Origin: Desulfovibrio sp. OH1186_COT-070
Lineage (GTDB): Bacteria > Desulfobacterota > Desulfovibrionia > Desulfovibrionales > Desulfovibrionaceae
Direction: 5' to 3'
Assembly (NCBI RefSeq): GCF_003860215.1
Contig: NZ_RQYH01000013.1
Coordinates: 1-58,301, forward strand
Length of the DNA stretch: 58,301 nucleotides
Shown: in pieces, positions 54,239 through 58,301 of the stretch
Numbering within the stretch: the stretch's first letter is position 1
Layout of the letters: each line of letters opens with the position of its first letter
Made by a program: the position numbers and the translations under genes
The notes under the pieces: generated by a model
Database searches by the model: none
Told to the model about the DNA's origin: nothing
The model's input: only the letters and a program-made list of their open reading frames with translations

Positions 54239-55867
54239 ATGCTGGAATATCTGCGTATCCGCAATCTTGCGCTCATTGAAGACGTGGAACTGGAGTTCTC
54301 TCCCGGTCTGAATGTGCTTACAGGGGAAACAGGAGCAGGCAAAACCTTTGTTCTGAAAGCTCTGGGTTTTCTTCTGGGGGATCGGCTTCTGGCAGAAATG
54401 GTCCGTTCAGGCGCGGAACGCGCACAGGTGGAGGCCCTGTTTTACCTTGAAGGCGAAGAGCTGGTCGTGCGCCGTGAGCTTTCGGCCGACAGCGGGCGGA
54501 GCCGCCTGTATATCAATGATACGTTGCGCTCGCAGGACAGTTTGCGCGAAATGCGCGACCGCCTCGTATCCTATACAAGCCAGCACGCTCACCAGAAATT
54601 ATTGCAGGCGTCTTTTCAGGCCCGCCTTCTGGAAGGCGCCCTCGCTTCTCCGGAATTGCTGCACGAACGCGATGCCCTGCTGACGCGCCTGGACGAACTG
54701 GCCCAGGAACGCGCCGCCCTGGAAGAACGCCGGAATCATCTGCTGGAGCGCCGCGACCTCCTTGAAATGCAGCAACAGGAGATAGACAGGGTTGCGCCGC
54801 AGGAAGGCGAGGAGGAACATCTGGAAAACCTCCGCGCCCAGGTACGGGCCTGTGAACAGAACGAGAAAAACCAGGCCGCTGCCCTTGCCCTGCTCTATGG
54901 AGAAGACTCCGGGGGGCTTCTGGATTTGCTCTCCCGGTTTGAAAAAGTGCTGCACCGCATGTGCGATGCCGACACAATTTTTCAGGAAGACGTGGAAACC
55001 GTTGCGGCTTTTCGCCAACAGCTTTCCGATATGGGGGCGCGCTTGCGCCGACCGCGGCAGAATGCACCTTCTGCAGCAGACATCAATGCGCTGGAAGAAA
55101 GGCTGTTTGCGCTGGCGCAGCTCAAAAGAAAATTGCAGAAAACCCTGCCGGAAATTCTTGCCCTGCGTGAAGAAATTGCCAACAGCCTGTCGTTTCTTGA
55201 CGCCTGCGCCCTGGACATCCTGCATCTGGACAAACAGACGGAGCAGAAAAAGAAAGAGCTTGCCGATGTGCTCATGCGGATAATCCCGGATCGGCGCGAG
55301 TCTGCGCACACCATTGCCCGAAAACTGGAACAGGAACTGCGGCAACTGGGATTTTCGGACCAGGCGCGGGTTATTCCGGACTTTGTGCCGCACGAAATAT
55401 GGCCGGGCGTTGCGGACGAGCGCGGGCAGATCCTCTGGGCTCCCAATCCGGGACAGCCGCCGCTGCCGTTGCACAAAATTGTGTCCGGCGGGGAATTGTC
55501 CCGCTTTTTGCTGGCCCTTGCCAGCATCCGGCCGGATTCTGCAGGGGCAACCTTTGTCTTTGACGAGGTGGATGCCGGTGTGGGCGGACTCACCCTGAAC
55601 AAACTCTCGGAAAAACTGTGCGGATTGGCCTGCAAGCATCAGGTGCTTCTCATCACCCACTGGCCTCAACTGGCTGCCCAGGCGCATCGCCATTTCCAGA
55701 TCAGCAAGGTGGTTCGCGCAGGAGAAACCTTTACCCTTTGTGCACCCCTTGACCCAAAGCGCCGCCATGAAGAACTGGCGCGCATGGCCGGGGGAGGAAC
55801 GCAGGGCGAAGCTTTGGCCCGCAGTCTTGACCCTCTTTATACGGAAAAAACCGACAGCAAAGCCTGA
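54239..55867 (+). CDS. recN: DNA repair protein RecN (SMC-like ATPase)
   Basis: Acts early at double-strand breaks. The 542-residue product has Walker A GETGAGKT (29-36), long heptad coiled-coil arms (about 150-370), the ABC signature 'VSGGELSRFLLALASI' and Walker B 'TFVFDEVDAGVGG' followed by 'LSEKL...HQVLLITHWPQLAAQAH'. Length is normal. ATG 54239 leads directly into 'LEYLRIRNLALIEDVELEF', the family start. No SOS box could be identified by eye in the 56-nt gap from the permease gene. Confidence 0.96.
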   Translation: MLEYLRIRNLALIEDVELEFSPGLNVLTGETGAGKTFVLKALGFLLGDRLLAEMVRSGAERAQVEALFYLEGEELVVRRELSADSGRSRLYINDTLRSQDSLREMRDRLVSYTSQHAHQKLLQASFQARLLEGALASPELLHERDALLTRLDELAQERAALEERRNHLLERRDLLEMQQQEIDRVAPQEGEEEHLENLRAQVRACEQNEKNQAAALALLYGEDSGGLLDLLSRFEKVLHRMCDADTIFQEDVETVAAFRQQLSDMGARLRRPRQNAPSAADINALEERLFALAQLKRKLQKTLPEILALREEIANSLSFLDACALDILHLDKQTEQKKKELADVLMRIIPDRRESAHTIARKLEQELRQLGFSDQARVIPDFVPHEIWPGVADERGQILWAPNPGQPPLPLHKIVSGGELSRFLLALASIRPDSAGATFVFDEVDAGVGGLTLNKLSEKLCGLACKHQVLLITHWPQLAAQAHRHFQISKVVRAGETFTLCAPLDPKRRHEELARMAGGGTQGEALARSLDPLYTEKTDSKA

Positions 55868-55927
55868 TGGCTGTGGCCAGACCGGCAGAACTGGAAAAAT
55901 TTTCCTCCCGACGCACAGGCGGGCACA

Positions 55928-56632
55928 ATGTTTTTTTCCGCTTCCCATACTTTTGCTGCCGTCCTCCCCTCCCCCAATTCCCTCTCAAGAGGGGACAAGA
56001 AAGAATTTTCTAAAAAATTTCTGGAATACGGAAAAACTGGCATCCATTTTGCTTCTGTTCGGCATGAAAAGTTTTGCGGAATTTTTGACCACAACCCAAC
56101 GGGGGCTTTTGTGACCGCCGACAGCCATAACCACATTGACGTCATGCTTCGTGTGCAGTCTGGCCTCTCCTCTCCCCCCCAGGAACTCTTGCCGTTGCAG
56201 GAGGCAGAGGAAGAAAAGCTTCTTCCCGCTCTGCAGGGGCTGTCTCTTGACGGAAAATCCTTTGTACGGATTCTGGAGGGGCGGCTGGACTCCATGCAGG
56301 AAATCTTTCTGGATATGCTCAATGCCCAACTGGCGGAGCATTGTTTGCGCCCAGAAGGCCGCCTGCAACTTTTTCTCTCGCCTGCGGGAGACCTGACAGT
56401 CGAAGGCAATGCCCACGATTCTGCCCTGCTGCAGGAAATCATAGCGCAAAAACCCCTGCTCCAGCGGCAATTTCAGGAAATGGCCCAGGTTGCCCTGCTC
56501 TCGCACGGAATGGACATGGCGGTTCAGGCCAGCAGCTGCCTTCTGGATCAGCAGGAACAGACGGAAAATCCCCAACTGGGGCGCTTTCATCTGTGCCTGA
56601 AAGGATCACTGTCCCATTTTTACCTGCGGTAG
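55928..56632 (+). CDS. Protein of unknown function upstream of ssrA
   Basis: I do not recognise this gene. The frame encodes up to 234 residues without signal peptide or membrane segment. The C-terminal 150 residues are amphipathic and Leu/Gln/Glu-rich ('LQEAEEEKLLPALQGLSLDG', 'ILEGRLDSMQEIFLDMLNAQLAEHCL', 'LLQEIIAQKPLLQRQFQEM'), suggesting a helical fold. The first 60 residues look less like coding sequence and overlie a small CCTCT/AGAGG hairpin near 55980, so translation may begin later, for example at GTG 56111 (GGGG upstream) or ATG 56144. It lies 60 nt after recN and ends 5 nt before the ssrA promoter. Confidence 0.5.
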   Translation: MFFSASHTFAAVLPSPNSLSRGDKKEFSKKFLEYGKTGIHFASVRHEKFCGIFDHNPTGAFVTADSHNHIDVMLRVQSGLSSPPQELLPLQEAEEEKLLPALQGLSLDGKSFVRILEGRLDSMQEIFLDMLNAQLAEHCLRPEGRLQLFLSPAGDLTVEGNAHDSALLQEIIAQKPLLQRQFQEMAQVALLSHGMDMAVQASSCLLDQQEQTENPQLGRFHLCLKGSLSHFYLR

Positions 56633-56637
56633 AGGTA

Positions 56638-56666
56638 TTGCCAATTCATGGTCGTGTAGATATATT
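56638..56666 (+). promoter_or_regulatory. Sigma70 promoter of ssrA
   Basis: TTGCCA (56638-56643), a 17-nt spacer, then TATATT (56661-56666), placed 9 nt before the mature tmRNA 5' end. This is the best -35/-10 pair in the window. Confidence 0.8.
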
Positions 56667-56675
56667 TTCATGACT

Positions 56676-57053
56676 GGGGGCGCACTGGTTTCGACGAGGA
56701 TGTGGAAGCCGGAGTGGCAGGCCGAGGCGCCGCTGGCCTCGTAAAAAGCGGCACACAAGTAATTGCCAACAACGATTACGAATACGCCTACGCCGCATAA
56801 GCGCGCGTAGGTTCTGACCGCAAGACGGTCACGTTGTCCGGGGGGACGCCTGATAACCCTGGGCAGCGACACGCATCAGGCTGGCGCAAACCGGTTCTTG
56901 CCGGGGTTCTGCGCGAGGATGTTACCGGCAAGATTGCGGCACTGAGCCCGGTCAGGGGCAGCCAGGGCCGTGAAATCCATACCTGACCTAAGCCTGTAGA
57001 TGCTTCGCGTGGAGTATTCGCGGACGGGGGTTCAATTCCCCCCGCCTCCACCA
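56676..57053 (+). ncRNA. ssrA: Transfer-messenger RNA (tmRNA)
   Basis: Rescues stalled ribosomes and tags nascent chains for proteolysis. The 5' end GGGGGCGCACTGGTTTCGAC and the 3' TTCAATTC T-arm with an encoded CCA form the tRNA-like domain; GGGGGCG pairs with CGCCTCC (one G-U). The message part at 56765-56800 reads ANNDYEYAYAA followed by TAA, a typical AA-ending tag for ClpXP. The 378-nt length fits a one-piece tmRNA, not the permuted two-piece type. It has its own promoter and a terminator. clpX, clpP and lon are in the same window. Confidence 0.97.
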
Positions 57054-57067
57054 ACTTTTAATCTCAC

Positions 57068-57110
57068 AAAGTCCCGCAAGGTCTAATAATCCTTGCGGGG
57101 CTTTGTTTTT
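57068..57110 (+). terminator. Terminator of ssrA
   Basis: AAAGTCCCGCAAGG pairs with CCTTGCGGGGCTTT (one G-U) around a 9-nt loop, followed by GTTTTT. It begins 14 nt after the tmRNA CCA end. Confidence 0.88.
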
Positions 57111-57287
57111 GCGAAAAACACTCCTCTCTTGTAGTCCCACAAAGTCTGTGGACATACCCCAAACTTTTGGGGTAATTTTCGGGGGTAACAGGGCAGATTG
57201 AAAAACGCTTACCCTGTACCCCTCCCTTAAAATATAGTCCAGACCAAAACTGGAGACTTCTGGTAATCCATCCTCAGTGAGGAAATT

Positions 57288-58170
57288 ATGAAGAAGTCAC
57301 GGTTTTCTGAGCATCAGATCATTGCCATCCTGAAGTCCGTCGAAGCGGGGAGGACCGCCAGGGACGTGTGCCGCGAGTACGGTATCAGCAATGGCACGTT
57401 TTACGCCTGAAAGAGCAAGTTCGGCGGTATGGAAGCTTCCGATATCAAAGGTATGCGCGATCTTGAGTATGAAAACGCCCGGCTCAAATGTACGCGGACT
57501 TGAGCCTGGAAAACCGGGCCTTGAAGGATGTGCTCGAAAAAAGCTCTGAGGCCAGCCGGGAAGCGTGAGGTCGTGCTGTTCATTCATGAAGAACATGGCC
57601 TCTCCGTCAGCAAGGCGTGCAAGAGCCTGCCCAGCCGAGCCCCAGTCCGCCTGGAGGCGCAAACCGCCGTCAACGCTTGCTGGTCTGTGGACTTCATGAG
57701 CGATGCACTGATGCACGGCCAGCGTTTTCGCACGGTTAACGTGCGTGATGATTTCAGCCGCGAAGTGCTGGCTGTGGAAGTGGACACCAATTTGCCAGCG
57801 GCTCGCGTCATTCGTGTGCTTGACCGCATAGCCGCCTGGAGGGGGTATCCTGCAACAATGCGTATGGACAACGGTCCGGAGTTTGTTTCTGTACAGCTTG
57901 CCGGGTGGGCCGAACAACATGGGGTTGACCTTGAATTCATCCAGCCAGGCAAGTCCACACAAAATTCGTATGTGGAACGGTTCAACCGGATTTTCCGCGA
58001 CGAGATGTTAAACTTCTATCTTTTTTAGCAGATTGAGTGAGGTTCGCGTTATCGTGGACGCATGGGGGCAAGAATACAATGAGAAAAGGCCCCATGAATC
58101 ATTGAGCAACCTCACACCAGAGGAGTTTGCTCGCAAACATGCCAAGGACTCCAGTTTTGAGTTGCACTGA
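57288..58170 (+). pseudogene. Decayed IS3-family transposase (orfA and orfB)
   Basis: The orfA frame starts at 57288 (MKKSRFSEHQIIAILKSVEAG) but codon 41 is TGA where FYAW needs Trp. A frameshift follows near 57488 before 'MYADLSLENRALKDVLEK'. The orfB frame then reads 'RPAGKREVVLFIHEEHGLSVSKACKSL' and jumps to 'QTAVNACWSVDFMSDAL', so about 75 residues of the DNA-binding part are deleted. The DDE catalytic residues remain (VDFMSD, MDNGPEF, YVERFN). A T-run at 58018-58026 causes a further shift before 'RPHESLSNLTPEEF'. It cannot make a functional enzyme. Clear terminal repeats were not found; the left end lies between the ssrA terminator and 57250. Confidence 0.85.
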
Positions 58171-58203
58171 TAAGGGGGGGGCTTTAACTGGCTCCAACCG
58201 TAA

Positions 58204-58301
58204 TGTAATCCCCCCAAAAAATGGTAGCGTTTGAAAGTAGAATTTCCCATACTCATGAAGCGGGAGATTTTACATGAAAAAATCACGGTTTACAGACAGC
58301 C
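58204..58301 (+). mobile_element. Left end of a second IS3-family element with the start of its orfA
   Basis: From 58204 the sequence reads TGTAATCCCCCC, then TGGTAG and AAAGTAGA, the same imperfect terminus (inverted) as found at 59-97. An ATG at 58274 opens orfA (MKKSRFTDS..., nine codons visible) with GGGAGA upstream. It begins 33 nt after the stop of the decayed transposase and runs out of the window. Confidence 0.8.

Noticed and set aside
57054..57287. A duplicated tmRNA 3' end (attachment site) behind ssrA
   Set aside because: The only repeated words are short (CACAAAGTC at 57065 and 57142) and belong to the terminator and IS flank; no copy of the T-arm is present.

Overview
The window reads as a chromosomal segment of a Desulfovibrionaceae-like, strictly anaerobic deltaproteobacterium. 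The evidence is indirect: the gene set (tig-clpP-clpX-lon cluster, futalosine-type menaquinone genes mqnA/C/D/E, a CbiK-type chelatase homologue, selA, a YeiH/UPF0324 transporter with a long Ala-rich insertion), moderately high GC, purine-rich Shine-Dalgarno sites and a tmRNA tag reading ANNDYEYAYAA. The genus assignment is inference. Most of the window is housekeeping DNA. Mobile DNA is confined to the two ends, where imperfect copies of the same insertion-sequence terminus appear at positions 59-97 and from 58204; the segment may therefore be a contig or replicon arm bounded by IS copies.

Layout. 1-554: right end of an IS3-family element that has cut off a diaminopropionate ammonia-lyase gene. 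590-6763 (minus strand): a protein-quality block of tRNA-Leu, trigger factor, ClpP, ClpX and Lon. 7169-9250 (plus): a secreted beta-propeller protein and a HAD phosphatase. 14327-9233 (minus): acpS, nnr, tsaE, aspartokinase and an HD-GYP c-di-GMP phosphodiesterase, partly overlapping. 14455-18034: UDP-glucose dehydrogenase, rhomboid protease, ribosomal L28 and a DMT exporter. 18227-20204: groES-groEL. 20407-23027: an S24 (CI-like) repressor divergent from a CbiK homologue and a thioredoxin-fold lipoprotein. 23131-27315: menaquinone genes mqnE-mqnC-mqnA divergent from mqnD. 27374-35676 (plus): MATE exporter, folC, selA, M18 aminopeptidase, YeiH transporter, a small membrane protein and a DUF523 protein. 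40189-35645 (minus): four genes chained by three identical 4-nt ATGA overlaps (unknown 571-aa protein, rsmE, rarA, plsC). 45038-40406 (minus): galU, priA and a FadL-type outer-membrane protein. 45331-49986 (plus): S1-domain protein, Do-family protease and phosphoglucomutase. 50052-56632: a pseudouridine synthase, a two-part RdgC-like protein, an orphan DppBC-type permease pair, recN and an unknown gene. 56676-57053: ssrA (tmRNA). 57288-58301: a decayed IS3-family copy followed by the left end of a second IS.

How it fits together. ClpX, ClpP and Lon at one end and ssrA at the other give most of the parts for ribosome rescue and tagged-protein degradation; trigger factor, GroESL and the Do-family protease add folding and envelope quality control. 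pgm, galU and ugd make glucose-1-phosphate, UDP-glucose and UDP-glucuronate. mqnA/C/D/E supply most of the futalosine route to menaquinone; no mqnB-like hydrolase is visible. The most unusual items are an RdgC-like protein divided into two same-frame halves by one TGA codon, with a dyad in its promoter region; a CbiK homologue in which the expected metal-site glutamate is cysteine; a neighbouring thioredoxin-fold lipoprotein without CXXC; paired dyads upstream of the CI-like repressor; and the unknown 571-aa protein locked to rsmE.
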